A stretch of 64,000 nucleotides of DNA from Sporomusa sphaeroides DSM 2875 (lineage in GTDB: Bacteria > Bacillota > Negativicutes > Sporomusales > Sporomusaceae). Position numbers and translations under genes: made by a program. The DNA is taken from assembly GCF_001941975.2 (NCBI RefSeq), contig NZ_CP146991.1, positions 2,404,524 to 2,468,523 on the forward strand. Reading direction: 5' to 3'. Shown piece by piece: positions 17,801 to 26,466 of this stretch (the first letter of the stretch is position 1; every line of letters begins with the position of its first letter). The notes under the pieces are model-generated. The model was given only the letters and a program-made list of their open reading frames with translations, had not been told where the DNA came from and did no database searches.

Positions 17801-18319
17801 CTCCTTATACTCAGCAGCCAAAGCCTCGGCTCCGGCCAGATCTCCCCGCAAAATCGCCGCAGGTATCTCACCGGCAATGCAGGCACTCAAGCCAATCAGG
17901 CCTTCACTATAGCTGCGCAGTATTTCCCGGTCAATCCGGGGTTTGTAATAAAAACCTTCACTGTAGCCGCGCGATACCAATTCGATAAGATTGCGATACC
18001 CCTGCTCGCTGGCGGCCAGCAGCACGAGATGATAATATGACTCCCCTTCCACAGCTGCTTTATCGAACCGCGAGCGTGGCGCAACATATACTTCACAGCC
18101 GATAATTGCTTTAATGCCATGCTTCTTGGCTTGTTTATAAAAATCGATTGTGCCGTACATCGTACCATGGTCAGTCATGGCTACTGCCGGCATTCCCAAT
18201 TCCTTGGCCCGGCGCACCATATCTTCAATTCGGGCAGCGCCGTCTAACAGGCTATATTCGGTGTGATTATGCAAATGGACAAAAGATACGCCTGTATTAT
18301 AAGTTTTATCTGTATTCAT
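14888..18319 (-). CDS. dnaE: DNA polymerase III alpha subunit (DnaE)
   Basis: Replicative polymerase subunit, about 1143 residues. An N-terminal PHP domain (FVHLHNHTEYSLLDGA at about residue 12, AMTDHG near 50) precedes the C-family polymerase core with GRGSAAGS and the catalytic MPDIDIDFCYERR motif. A tandem helix-hairpin-helix and an OB fold (RVGGLIASAKRIN) follow. The start is uncertain: ATG at 18319 or ATGs up to 18349, none with a strong ribosome binding site. It is the DnaE1/DnaE3-type without an exonuclease insert, so not PolC. Monocistronic; no obvious terminator before etfB. Confidence 0.93.
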   Translation of the reverse strand: MNTDKTYNTGVSFVHLHNHTEYSLLDGAARIEDMVRRAKELGMPAVAMTDHGTMYGTIDFYKQAKKHGIKAIIGCEVYVAPRSRFDKAAVEGESYYHLVLLAASEQGYRNLIELVSRGYSEGFYYKPRIDREILRSYSEGLIGLSACIAGEIPAAILRGDLAGAEALAAEYKEIFGQDNFFIELQDHGMPEEKQANQHLVKLAAKLELGLVATNDAHYINKEDAECHDVLLCIQTGKTVDEPGRMRFPSDDFYLKSPAEMAELFAGYPEALSNTLKIAERCNVTFDFDRLYLPDFPTPDGINDDDYLAQLCREAVCRRYPQATPAVEERLVYELGVIKKMGYSSYFLIVWDFVNYSRSQSIPVGPGRGSAAGSIVAYLLGITNIDPLKYGLLFERFLNPERVSMPDIDIDFCYERRSKIIEYVVARYGSDRVAQIITFGTMAARAAIRDVGRALNLPYGEVDRIAKLVPAELGITLKKALTANRELKDLYDSEETVKKLVDLAMAVEGLPRHASTHAAGLVIAKEPLTHFAPLQLSSEGFLTTQFDKDRIEEIGLLKMDLLGLRTLTVIGDAIALIRENRGQELDIETIPLEDAKTCAMLAVGDTSGVFQMESSGMTNLVKDLRPERFDDLIPLVALYRPGPLGSGMVSDFIDGRHGKKVVTYLHPLLEPILEDTFGVILYQEQVMQIASTLAGFTLGQADLLRRAMGKKKHEVLDAQRENFLQGAAERGIDAKLAHDVFELMTHFADYGFNKSHSAAYALVAYQTAYLKAHYPQEFYAALLTSVMGTNDKVGYYIEECRRRGIAVLPPDINASGSSFSVDGEAIRFGLAGVKNAGGNALESIIKARQKGGKFTSLVDFCSRVDMRLVNKRVIESLIKCGAFDSLNARRSQLLHVLEQAVEVAACRQKDAASGQLGLFGDDTLECVNDVSLPDIPEMPQEQILALEKEITGFYVTGHPLDKYRAKLETLPALGTLAEGQYTDGQPIRVGGLIASAKRINTKNGSMMCFISLEDFSGQVEVIVFPKVFEKTGRLLAPDLPVLVSGRLNIHEEGAKVMADNISLLENAGAEVRITLRQEQETPVILAKLQEVLTKYNGQAAVYLHLTGSSRTRVIKTEKKYWIEPTPAAVAAIEGLLGKGTVTTA

Positions 18320-18456
18320 AAGGTTTCTCATCATCCCTGTAATCATCATTCAGCAATCTTTGCTGTAGCATGAAACATATATCTTTCTTTGTGTATTATA
18401 TCATATTCTTGCGAAACAACGTGGTTTAATTTTTGTCCGTTGTTTTGTCAAGTCTA

Positions 18457-18619
18457 TAGTACCTTGTGCCACCTAATTATTTGGATTATATAGCAGTCTT
18501 TTTCCGTCCTGCGTTGTTGTCGTCGCCTTACATATGTCCGATATGCGCGGCTCCTCCGCCTAGCAGGGCGAAAAAATCCTTGCTATTTAATCTCAAATTT
18601 TAAGTGCCACAAGGTACTA
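18457..18619. repeat. MITE-like palindromic element
   Basis: About 163 bases with terminal inverted repeats TAGTACCTTGTG (from 18457) and CACAAGGTACTA (ending 18619). The arms stay complementary inward with mismatches: GGATTATATAGCA on the left against TGCTATTTAATCT on the right, and TTTTTCCGTCCTGC against GCAGGGCGAAAAAA. It has no ORF. It fills most of the 18320-18682 gap between divergent dnaE and the substrate-binding protein gene. A weak promoter (TTGTCA at 18628, 17 bases, TACAAA at 18651) follows it. Confidence 0.65.
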
Positions 18620-18682
18620 GCAGGTATTTGTCAATTTCATGTGGAAATTGTACAAAAAAGAAAGGCGAGAGGTGTTATTTAC

Positions 18683-19552
18683 TTGCATAATATAGGGATT
18701 TTACAGTTAACGCAGAATCTGGATGATGCCGTACATGGCTTTAAATCCGGGCTGACCGGACAAGATTTGGCTGTTGAGTTTCATTATGTAAATGCCGATG
18801 GCGCTTTGCATGATTTACCGCAGCTTGCCGGCAAACTGGCTAAACAAAAGGTTGACCTCATTTTTGCCTGTTCTACCCCGGCTGCGCAGGCGGCTGTTGC
18901 TTTAGCAGGCAATATCCCGGTAGTTTTCACACCGGTCTTTGACCCGGTAGGTGCGGGACTGGTTAAAACCATGGACAAGCCGGGGGGCAAAGCCACGGGC
19001 ATGGCAGGTATGGTTCCGGCTGCCGCCAAAGCGGCGTTTATCCGTGAGCTTTTGCCGTCAGCTAACAACATCGGCATTTTATATCACAGCGGCGACAGCA
19101 ATGCCCTGCTGGAGATAAGTAATTTTAAACAAGCGGCAGCCGGCCTGTTTAGTCTTGTTGAACTGCCTGCAGACAAAGCTGAGGATTTGTCGGTATTGGC
19201 AGATCGACTGCCGCCAAACCTGGATGCTCTGTTTCTCCCCATTGGGCGGGTCATCGAAGAAAATTTCGCCAGTGTAGCCTACTATGCCGAAGCGGCAAAC
19301 CTGCCAATCATTACTTCCCATGCCCCCAATGTGCCAGCAGGAGCATTAGGAGCGCTTGTGGCCAACCACTTCGAACTGGGACGCGCTTGTGGTGCCCAGG
19401 CAGCACAAATTCTTGCCGGGGCTGAACCTGGCAATATTCCTGTCGGTATTGTTGAACATCCCGAAATTCAACTGAATACCTTCGTGGCAGCCAATCTGGG
19501 AATTGAACTGTCTCCGTCACTGCTGGTCAAAGCGAAAGAAGTGTTTGAGTAA
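18683..19552 (+). CDS. ABC transporter substrate-binding protein-like, no signal peptide
   Basis: 289 residues of the ABC_sub_bind (TrpX/YtxA-like, Pfam PF04392) fold: VDLIFACSTPAAQAAVALAGNIPVVFTPVFDPVGAGLV is the hallmark region (about residues 70-107), followed by NNIGILYHSGDSNA and the DALFLPIGRVIEENFASV segment. Members are normally lipoproteins bound outside the membrane. Here the best start, TTG at 18683 behind GAGAGGTG, gives MHNIGILQLTQNLDD with no hydrophobic signal and no lipobox, and no permease or ATPase gene is adjacent. It may be a cytoplasmic ligand sensor (inference). It is followed 22 bases later by the U32 peptidase gene. Confidence 0.75.
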   Translation: MHNIGILQLTQNLDDAVHGFKSGLTGQDLAVEFHYVNADGALHDLPQLAGKLAKQKVDLIFACSTPAAQAAVALAGNIPVVFTPVFDPVGAGLVKTMDKPGGKATGMAGMVPAAAKAAFIRELLPSANNIGILYHSGDSNALLEISNFKQAAAGLFSLVELPADKAEDLSVLADRLPPNLDALFLPIGRVIEENFASVAYYAEAANLPIITSHAPNVPAGALGALVANHFELGRACGAQAAQILAGAEPGNIPVGIVEHPEIQLNTFVAANLGIELSPSLLVKAKEVFE

Positions 19553-19574
19553 TTCTTAATTTGGAGTGAACTAC

Positions 19575-21530
19575 ATGCTATTAACCCGGCAATCTGTTGA
19601 ACTTTTAGCGCCTGTCGGCACTTGGGAAGTATTAGAAGCGGCAATTACAGCCGGCGCCGATGCCGTATATCTTGGCGGCAAACGCTTTAACATGCGCCTG
19701 CACCGGACTGATACCAATTTTGATGATAAAAAACTGACCCAGGCTATTACCTACGCTCACGCCCGTAACGTCCGTCTATATGTTACTGTCAATAACCTTA
19801 TCAGTGAACGGGAAATCCCCGGTGTGCGCGATTATCTCAAATTTTTAAATGAAATCCAGCCAGATGCACTGATTGTCCAAGATCTGGCCATCCTGGAACT
19901 GGCGCGGGAAATCAACCTTACTGTTCCCCTGCACGCTTCAGTTATGATGAATACTCATAATGAACATACCATAAAAGCGCTTATGGACTATGGCATTACC
20001 CGGGTGGTAACCAACCGTGAATTGACATTGTCCCAGCTCTCGCTGCTCAGGGAGCGTACCGGCGTTGAACTGGAATATTTCATTCATGGCGACATGTGCG
20101 CAGCTCACAGCGGTCAGTGCTTCCACTCCGGTGTAGTATTCGGCCAAAGCTCCAACCGCGGCCGCTGCCTGAAACCCTGCCGCTGGCCCTACCAGCTTGT
20201 CGATACCCTTACCGGTCAGGCTGTGGCCGCAAAAGACCCCGGACCGTATAAATTAGCACTTAAGGATATGTGCATGTACACGGCTTTACCGCAGCTGATT
20301 CAATCTGGTGTCTGCTCCTTCAAAATTGAAGGCCGCATGCGTACGGCCGATTTTGTCAGCCGGATTGTAAGGCTATACCGCAAAGCCCTTGACCGCTATA
20401 TTGCCGACCCCAATGGCTACACCTTTGATGCCACAGACTGGCAAGAACTTTATGAATACCGTTCCCGTGACTTTTCAACCTGTTATGCGCTTGGCAATCC
20501 AGGTGCCAGCTCTATTGGCTATACCGGTGAACGCGAGCCCCGCTTTTTCAGTCAGGCAGTCAAAGAAGCCGGCGTCACCGGCAGTGCGGCAGTCCTGGTA
20601 CCAAATACCGGGTCGGACAATCCTTCCCTGCGGCTGCGTCCTGCTCTTGCCGTGCGGGTGGCTGACCTTGCTTCACTAACCAGCGCCTTTGCCAATGGTG
20701 CCGATATTGCCTATATTGGCGGTGAGGCTTTTGCTCCCGGTAAGCCCTGGAGTCTGGAGGATATAAAAGCTGCCGTCAAACTGGCGGATGACCGGCAAGT
20801 GCAGGTTATTGTCACTACGCCGCGCATTACCATGGAACGGGAAGCCGGCGAGCTTGAACAATTATTTGCCGGTTTGGAAACCCTAAAGCCACATGGTCTG
20901 ATGGTTTCCAATAGCGGCATGCTGCGCCTGGCAAAACAGACCTCCAGCCTGTCAATCCAGACTGACTTTTCATTTAATCTCTTCAATCACCTTACCGCCG
21001 CCTGGCTCAAAGACAACGGCGCCAGCAAAGCAACGATCTCCCTGGAAGCTACTTATGAACAAATTACCGAACTGGCCAAGCACAGCCCCTTGCCGCTGGA
21101 AATGATTATTCATGGCGCCATTGAGGCTATGGTACTGGATCACTGTATACCGTCAGCCATTATGGCCGGCACTGCCACCCATCCCTGCCATGACCTGTGT
21201 TCCAACCGGCACTACTCCCTCTTAGACAGTGCCGGTGAACGGCATGACATTAAGATTGATCAATACTGCCGCAACCATATTCTCTTTGCCAAAGATCTGT
21301 GCCTGCTTCCCCACCTGGCTGCACTTATGCAGGCAGGCATCGTTAATTACCGGATTGAAGGCCAGCATTACAGCTCCGAACTAGTCGGCATAATTACAGC
21401 TGCCTATCGCGCAGAACTTGACAAACTGGCTGCTGGTGATACCTATGTGTTTGACAAAACAATTATTGACAGAATTGCCGGCCCGCGGCAGTTGGGTATC
21501 GGGGCTTTTCGCTATCGCGTATCACGCTAG
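19575..21530 (+). CDS. U32 family peptidase (large, two-domain)
   Basis: 651 residues. The N-terminal peptidase U32 domain begins ELLAPVGTWEVLEAAITAGADAVYLGG and contains the cysteine-rich signature FIHGDMCAAHSGQCFHSG followed by RGRCLKPCRWPY. A second, diverged U32-like half occupies about residues 340-650, with HGAIEAMVLDHCIP and HPCHDLCSNRHY, and ends with VNYRIEGQHY. Known members of the family include collagenase-like proteases and enzymes that hydroxylate RNA bases (RlhA, TrhP), so an RNA-modifying role is as likely as proteolysis. Start at 19575 has TTGGAG 8 bases upstream. Confidence 0.88.
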   Translation: MLLTRQSVELLAPVGTWEVLEAAITAGADAVYLGGKRFNMRLHRTDTNFDDKKLTQAITYAHARNVRLYVTVNNLISEREIPGVRDYLKFLNEIQPDALIVQDLAILELAREINLTVPLHASVMMNTHNEHTIKALMDYGITRVVTNRELTLSQLSLLRERTGVELEYFIHGDMCAAHSGQCFHSGVVFGQSSNRGRCLKPCRWPYQLVDTLTGQAVAAKDPGPYKLALKDMCMYTALPQLIQSGVCSFKIEGRMRTADFVSRIVRLYRKALDRYIADPNGYTFDATDWQELYEYRSRDFSTCYALGNPGASSIGYTGEREPRFFSQAVKEAGVTGSAAVLVPNTGSDNPSLRLRPALAVRVADLASLTSAFANGADIAYIGGEAFAPGKPWSLEDIKAAVKLADDRQVQVIVTTPRITMEREAGELEQLFAGLETLKPHGLMVSNSGMLRLAKQTSSLSIQTDFSFNLFNHLTAAWLKDNGASKATISLEATYEQITELAKHSPLPLEMIIHGAIEAMVLDHCIPSAIMAGTATHPCHDLCSNRHYSLLDSAGERHDIKIDQYCRNHILFAKDLCLLPHLAALMQAGIVNYRIEGQHYSSELVGIITAAYRAELDKLAAGDTYVFDKTIIDRIAGPRQLGIGAFRYRVSR

Positions 21531-21573
21531 ACTGTTGGCTAGAATTTGCTGCTGAGGCTGAAAGGATGAAAAT

Positions 21574-22878
21574 ATGACTACGACAAACCAGGAGCAATAC
21601 TTAGGACCTGATGAAATACTTCGAAAAAAGAAGGAGTATATGATCCCTTGCGTTTACCATTTTTATACTGAACCGATGCAGTTAGTCAAGGGGGAAATGC
21701 AATACCTGTATGACCATACCGGCAAACAATATCTTGACTGCTTTGCCGGAGTATCTGTGGTTAACTGCGGCCATTGCCACCCGGAGATTACCAAAGCCGT
21801 CTGTGATCAGGTGATGACCCTGCAGCATACCTGCACCATTTATCTTACCGAAAATATTGTTAATTTGGCGCAGCGCCTGTCCCAAATTACCCCCGGGCGC
21901 CTCCAGAAAACCTTTTTCTGTTCCAGCGGCACCGAGGCCAATGAAGGCGCTGCCCTGCTAGCATCAATCTATACCGGTAAACAGGAATTCATCAGCCTGC
22001 GTCAAGGCCTGCACGGCCGTACCAAACTGACCATGAGCCTGACCGGTTTGTCGATGTGGCGTACCGATACCAGCCCGGTTGGCGGCATCAGCTTTGCGCC
22101 CAATGCCTACTGCTTCCGCTGCCCTTATGGCAAACGCCATCCTGAATGTGACCTGGCTTGCGCCAATGAACTTGAAACAATAATTAAGACCACCACCGCC
22201 GGCCAGGTTGCCGCCTTTATCGCCGAACCCATTCAGGGCAATGGCGGCATCATTACTCCGCCACCCGGTTATTTTAAACGGATCAAAGAGATTCTGGACA
22301 AATACAACATTCTCCTAATCATTGATGAAATCCAGACCGGCTTTGGCCGTACCGGCAAGATGTTTGGGATTGAACATTACGGTGTGGAACCGGACATTAT
22401 GACTATGGCCAAGGCCTTAGGCAATGGCACGCCTGTCGGCGCCTTTACTGCCCGTCCTGAAATAGCCGACACCTATACCCGCCCCGGCGCTTCAACCCTT
22501 GGCGGCAACCCGGTCACTTCGGCCGCTGCTCTGGCAACCCTGGAGGTGCTTACCAAGAACAACCTGACCGCACAGGCGGCCCTGCTTGGCGAATATCTCA
22601 AACAAGGTCTGACTGAATTACAAAAAAAGCATCCCCTTATAGGTGATATTCGCGGCCATGGCCTCATGCTCGGAGCGGAAATAGTCAAACCGGACAAATC
22701 GCCGGCAACCGAACAGCTTGACCGCATGTTAGAAGAGATGAAAAACCGCGGTTTCCTTATTGGCAAAAACGGCCCTGACCGCAATGTAATGGCCTTCCAG
22801 CCGCCACTGGTTATTAGCCGTGATGATCTGGATAATTTATTGAATAATTTGGCTGATGTACTAGCCACAATGGGTTAA
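21574..22878 (+). CDS. Class III PLP-dependent aminotransferase
   Basis: 434 residues, fold type I, class III (ornithine/GABA/alanine-glyoxylate type). Motifs: FCSSGTEANEGAALLA near residue 115, LLIIDEIQTGFGRTGKMFG near 250 and the PLP lysine in TMAKALGNGTPVGAF near 282. An insert with four cysteines (YCFRCPYGKRHPECDLACA, about 180-200) resembles the alanine-glyoxylate/4-aminobutyrate transaminase branch. The substrate cannot be fixed. It follows the U32 peptidase on the same strand and ends at a terminator. Confidence 0.9.
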   Translation: MTTTNQEQYLGPDEILRKKKEYMIPCVYHFYTEPMQLVKGEMQYLYDHTGKQYLDCFAGVSVVNCGHCHPEITKAVCDQVMTLQHTCTIYLTENIVNLAQRLSQITPGRLQKTFFCSSGTEANEGAALLASIYTGKQEFISLRQGLHGRTKLTMSLTGLSMWRTDTSPVGGISFAPNAYCFRCPYGKRHPECDLACANELETIIKTTTAGQVAAFIAEPIQGNGGIITPPPGYFKRIKEILDKYNILLIIDEIQTGFGRTGKMFGIEHYGVEPDIMTMAKALGNGTPVGAFTARPEIADTYTRPGASTLGGNPVTSAAALATLEVLTKNNLTAQAALLGEYLKQGLTELQKKHPLIGDIRGHGLMLGAEIVKPDKSPATEQLDRMLEEMKNRGFLIGKNGPDRNVMAFQPPLVISRDDLDNLLNNLADVLATMG

Positions 22879-22908
22879 TCCTATTAAAACTAAGGTTATT
22901 TTCCACAT

Positions 22909-22950
22909 TGCCCGCACTTCGGAAAGCTTTCCGGGTGCGGGCTCTTTTTA
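22909..22950 (+). terminator. Terminator after the aminotransferase gene
   Basis: CCCGCAC (22911-22917) pairs with GTGCGGG, with an inner GGAAAG/CTTTCC arm, followed by CTCTTTTT. A very similar hairpin (shared TTTCCGGGTGCGGGC) lies at 26478-26512 after lctD. Confidence 0.8.
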
Positions 22951-23051
22951 TAGCAAAAACTGTGTTCCTGAGGTAAATAAGTATAAGCTAAGCAATATCT
23001 ATTCATGCTATAGCTAACAAAATTGTCTTATAAACAGGGAGGGTTCTGTAT

Positions 23052-23840
23052 TTGAATATCGTTGTTTGTATCAAGCAAGTTCCCGGCACCACCGAGGTGG
23101 AGGTAGACCAAGAAACAGGTGTCCTGAAACGTGAAGGGGTAGATTCCAAGATGAACCCTTACGATTTATATGCTGTCGAAACAGCCCTGCGGCTTAAAGA
23201 GCAGTATAACGCCGTAATTAAAGCAGTAAGCATGGGCCCCCCTCAGGCGTCTGTAATTATTCAGGAAGCCTTTATGATGGGCGTTGATGATGGAATTTTA
23301 CTGACAGACAGAAAATTTGGCGGTGCCGATGTGTTGGCAACATCGTACACCTTAGCACAGGGTCTTAGAAAAATGGGTGATTTTGACCTCATCATTTGCG
23401 GCAAACAAACCACCGATGGGGATACCGCCCAGGTCGGTCCGGAACTGGCTGAATTTTTGGATATTCCCCATGTGGCTTATGTACGACGGATCGTAGAAGT
23501 CACACAACACTCTATTATCGTAGAAATGGATATGACAAATACCGTGGAAACTGTTGAAGTATTATTTCCCTGCCTGATAACCGTTGAAAAAGAAATTTTT
23601 CAACCCCGCCTCCCCTCTTTTAAATTAAAGCTGCAAACTAAAGATAAGGAGATAGCCTTCTACGGGCTGAAAGATTTTACCGACCAGGACGAATTAAAAT
23701 ACGGCCTCAATGGCTCACCGACAAGGGTGCTGCGGATTTTTACACCTGAGTCAAACATTGACAGAGAAATCTGGCGCGGCAACGCTGATGAACTGGCAGG
23801 CAAAATGGCAGCAAAATTGCAAGCATGTAAGCTGGTGTAA
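23052..23840 (+). CDS. lctB: Electron transfer flavoprotein beta subunit of a lactate dehydrogenase complex (LctB-like)
   Basis: EtfB paralogue, 262 residues, TTG start behind GGGAGGG. It opens with NIVVCIKQVPGTTEVEVDQE and keeps GVDDGILLTDRKFGGADVLATS and CGKQTTDGDTAQVGPELAE. The order etfB-etfA-FAD-linked dehydrogenase is that of lctBCD of Acetobacterium woodii, an electron-confurcating lactate dehydrogenase that uses NAD and reduced ferredoxin to oxidise lactate. The assignment to that complex rests on gene order and family, not on activity data. Confidence 0.85.
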   Translation: MNIVVCIKQVPGTTEVEVDQETGVLKREGVDSKMNPYDLYAVETALRLKEQYNAVIKAVSMGPPQASVIIQEAFMMGVDDGILLTDRKFGGADVLATSYTLAQGLRKMGDFDLIICGKQTTDGDTAQVGPELAEFLDIPHVAYVRRIVEVTQHSIIVEMDMTNTVETVEVLFPCLITVEKEIFQPRLPSFKLKLQTKDKEIAFYGLKDFTDQDELKYGLNGSPTRVLRIFTPESNIDREIWRGNADELAGKMAAKLQACKLV

Positions 23841-23851
23841 GGAGGACGGCT

Positions 23852-25042
23852 ATGTCCAAAATTATAATTAGACAAGACTTAGTAACCAATCCCGATGATT
23901 TAATTAAAATCTGTCCATTTGGCGCAATTGAGTATGACAACAACTATCTGTCCATTAATGCGGCTTGTAAGATGTGTAATATTTGTGTCAAAACAGGTCC
24001 TCAGGGGGTATTTTCCTGCTTTGAGGAAAAAGTTGAGGAAATTGACAAAAGTCTCTGGCGCGGTATTTCCGTCTACGTTGATCATCATCACGGCCACATT
24101 CATCCGGTCACCTATGAATTGATTGGCAAAGCCAAAGAACTGGCTGCCAAAATCAAGCACCCGGTGTATTGTTTATTTATTGGCCGCGATATTAGCCAGA
24201 CTGCTCACAGCTTGCTAGCCTATGGTGTTGATGATGTTTTTGTTTACGATAACCCGGAATTAGAGGATTTCAGAATTGAACCCTATACTGCTGTCTTCGA
24301 GGATTTCATCAACAGGCAGAAACCCAGCATTATCTTAGTTGGCAGTACTAATCTCGGCCGGTCCCTGGCTCCCAGGGTGGCAGCCCGTTTTGGTACAGGC
24401 TTAACAGCCGATTGCACCATCCTGGATGTGGATGAGGATACGAATTTAGCCCAAATACGTCCGGCCTTCGGCGGTAATATTATGGCCCACATTTATACCC
24501 CTAACCATCGCCCGCAATTTGCGACAGTGCGTTATAAGGTTTTTTCCGCACCGCAAAAAATCTCTCAGCCAACCGGCAAAGTTACGTTCTGCGACATAGC
24601 AAACCAGGCACTGCAATCACGCATCCGGGTTCTGAGCACAAAAGATAAAGAAAAAGTCCGCAGTGTGGAAGATGCCGAAATTATTGTTGTTGCCGGCAGA
24701 GCCGTAAAAAACCAGAAAGACCTGGATATTATTAACAAGCTGGCAGAACAATTAGGGGGAATGGTTGCCGTAACCAGACCACTTATTGAGGCTGGGCTGG
24801 CTGATGCCAGACTACAAATCGGGTTAAGCGGCAGAACTGTAAAGCCCAAGCTGCTTATCGCCTGCGGCGTATCCGGTGCTATCCAGTTTGTTGCCGGAAT
24901 GGACAAGGCGGATGTGATTTTTGCCATAAATAATGATGATAATGCTCCGATTTTTAACATTGCCCACTACGGGATTGTAGGTGATGTTTTTGAAATCGTA
25001 CCAAGATTAATGGAATTGCTTGACCAATCCCGCCAAATGTAA
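23852..25042 (+). CDS. lctC: EtfA of lactate dehydrogenase complex with reduced single-cluster ferredoxin domain (LctC-like)
   Basis: 396 residues. The first 55 are a degenerate ferredoxin: of the eight cysteines in a 2[4Fe-4S] domain only four remain, one in KICPFGAI and three in CKMCNICVKTGPQG. In ferredoxin topology the last Cys of motif one plus the first three of motif two bind a single cluster, so this is a coherent loss of the other cluster. The C-terminal FAD domain is intact (VVAGRAVKNQKDL, CGVSGAIQFVAGM). Starts 11 bases after lctB with GGAGGAC ahead. Confidence 0.87.
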   Translation: MSKIIIRQDLVTNPDDLIKICPFGAIEYDNNYLSINAACKMCNICVKTGPQGVFSCFEEKVEEIDKSLWRGISVYVDHHHGHIHPVTYELIGKAKELAAKIKHPVYCLFIGRDISQTAHSLLAYGVDDVFVYDNPELEDFRIEPYTAVFEDFINRQKPSIILVGSTNLGRSLAPRVAARFGTGLTADCTILDVDEDTNLAQIRPAFGGNIMAHIYTPNHRPQFATVRYKVFSAPQKISQPTGKVTFCDIANQALQSRIRVLSTKDKEKVRSVEDAEIIVVAGRAVKNQKDLDIINKLAEQLGGMVAVTRPLIEAGLADARLQIGLSGRTVKPKLLIACGVSGAIQFVAGMDKADVIFAINNDDNAPIFNIAHYGIVGDVFEIVPRLMELLDQSRQM

Positions 25043-25067
25043 AATCTCATAATTAGGAGCTGGTGGT

Positions 25068-26459
25068 GTGTCCTACAAAAAAATTGACCAACAAGACATT
25101 GACTTTTTGGTATCACTGTGCGGCACGCGCGTGCTTGCCGGACAAGATGTGCCGGAAACCTACAGCCGCGACGAATTAAGTATGATAAGAAACTATCCTG
25201 AAGTAGTTGTCGAAGTATTAACTACTGAGGAAGTAGCAAAAATAATGAAATATGCTTACGACAATACGATTCCTGTTACTCCCCGCGGCCAGGGAACCGG
25301 CCTTGTCGGCGGCTCGGTTGCCTTACATGGGGGAATCATGATCAGCACCGTGCGAATGAATAAAATTCTCGAGCTTGATGATGAAAACCTGACAATAACA
25401 GTACAACCGGGTGTTCTGCTCATGGAACTGGCAGCCTATGTCGAAAAACACGATTTCTTTTATCCGCCTGATCCTGGTGAAAAAAGCGCAACCATCGGCG
25501 GCAATATCAGCACCAATGCCGGCGGTATGCGCGCTGTCAAATACGGTGTCACCAGGGATTATGTGCGTGGACTGGAGGTTGTACTGCCCCATGGCGAAGT
25601 CATTAATCTCGGTGGCAAGAATGTAAAAAACAGTTCCGGTTATAGCCTGAAAGATCTTATTGTTGGTTCTGAGGGAACGCTGGGCTTTGTAACTAAAGCT
25701 ATTTTACGTCTGCTGCCGCTGCCCAAAAAAGCCTTGAGTCTGTTAATCCCTTTCCCTGATCTTGGTCAAGCTATCGAAACCGTGCCGAAAATAATTAAGG
25801 CAAAATCTATCCCAACCGCTGTCGAATTCATGGAACGCGAGGTCATTCTCGCAGCAGAAGAATTTTTGGGCAAAAAATTTCCTGATACTTCAGCTGACGC
25901 TTATTTACTCCTTACCTTTGACGGCAATAGTACCGAAGAACTGGAAAAGGCGTATGAGCGGATTGCTCATATTTGTTTGGATTCAGGCGCCTTTGATGTC
26001 TTGATTTCCAATACACCTGAAAGACAGCAATCTATCTGGTCGGCCAGAGGCGCTTTCCTCGAAGCCATCAAGGCCTCTACCACCGAAATGGATGAATGTG
26101 ACGTAGTTGTACCCCGCAACAAAATTGCAGAGTTCGTAAAATTCGCCCGCAGTCTGCAAGACAAGCTGGGAGTCCGGATTCAAAGCTTTGGTCATGCCGG
26201 TGACGGCAACCTGCATATCTATGTACTGCGGGACAAGCTGGCGCAAGCAACCTGGGAAACTAAACTGGAGGAAAGCATGCAGGCAATGTATGCCAAAGCA
26301 ACAGAGCTAGGCGGGCAAGTATCGGGTGAACATGGCATCGGCCATGCGAAACAACCCTACTTAGCCTGCTCGTTAGAGGCTGAACACGTTGGCTTGTTTC
26401 GGAGTATAAAACAAACCTTTGATCCTAAAAACATATTAAATCCGGGTAAAGTTTGCTAA
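25068..26459 (+). CDS. lctD: FAD-linked lactate dehydrogenase subunit (LctD/GlcD-like)
   Basis: 463 residues of the VAO/GlcD flavoprotein family. The FAD-binding PCMH domain has [20 protein letters not shown] near residue 70, [21 protein letters not shown] near 135, and [18 protein letters not shown] near 195. The C-terminal FAD-oxidase domain carries the metal/substrate histidines in [14 protein letters not shown] and [13 protein letters not shown] start with AGGAGCTGG upstream. Likely oxidises D-lactate (or glycolate) and passes electrons to the adjacent EtfBA. Lactate racemase and permease genes are not next to it. Confidence 0.87.
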   Translation: MSYKKIDQQDIDFLVSLCGTRVLAGQDVPETYSRDELSMIRNYPEVVVEVLTTEEVAKIMKYAYDNTIPVTPRGQGTGLVGGSVALHGGIMISTVRMNKILELDDENLTITVQPGVLLMELAAYVEKHDFFYPPDPGEKSATIGGNISTNAGGMRAVKYGVTRDYVRGLEVVLPHGEVINLGGKNVKNSSGYSLKDLIVGSEGTLGFVTKAILRLLPLPKKALSLLIPFPDLGQAIETVPKIIKAKSIPTAVEFMEREVILAAEEFLGKKFPDTSADAYLLLTFDGNSTEELEKAYERIAHICLDSGAFDVLISNTPERQQSIWSARGAFLEAIKASTTEMDECDVVVPRNKIAEFVKFARSLQDKLGVRIQSFGHAGDGNLHIYVLRDKLAQATWETKLEESMQAMYAKATELGGQVSGEHGIGHAKQPYLACSLEAEHVGLFRSIKQTFDPKNILNPGKVC

Positions 26460-26466
26460 TGCTGTA

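Noticed and set aside
17618-18040. A 140-codon + strand frame inside dnaE
   Set aside because: Antisense shadow of the DnaE PHP/polymerase region; no independent support.
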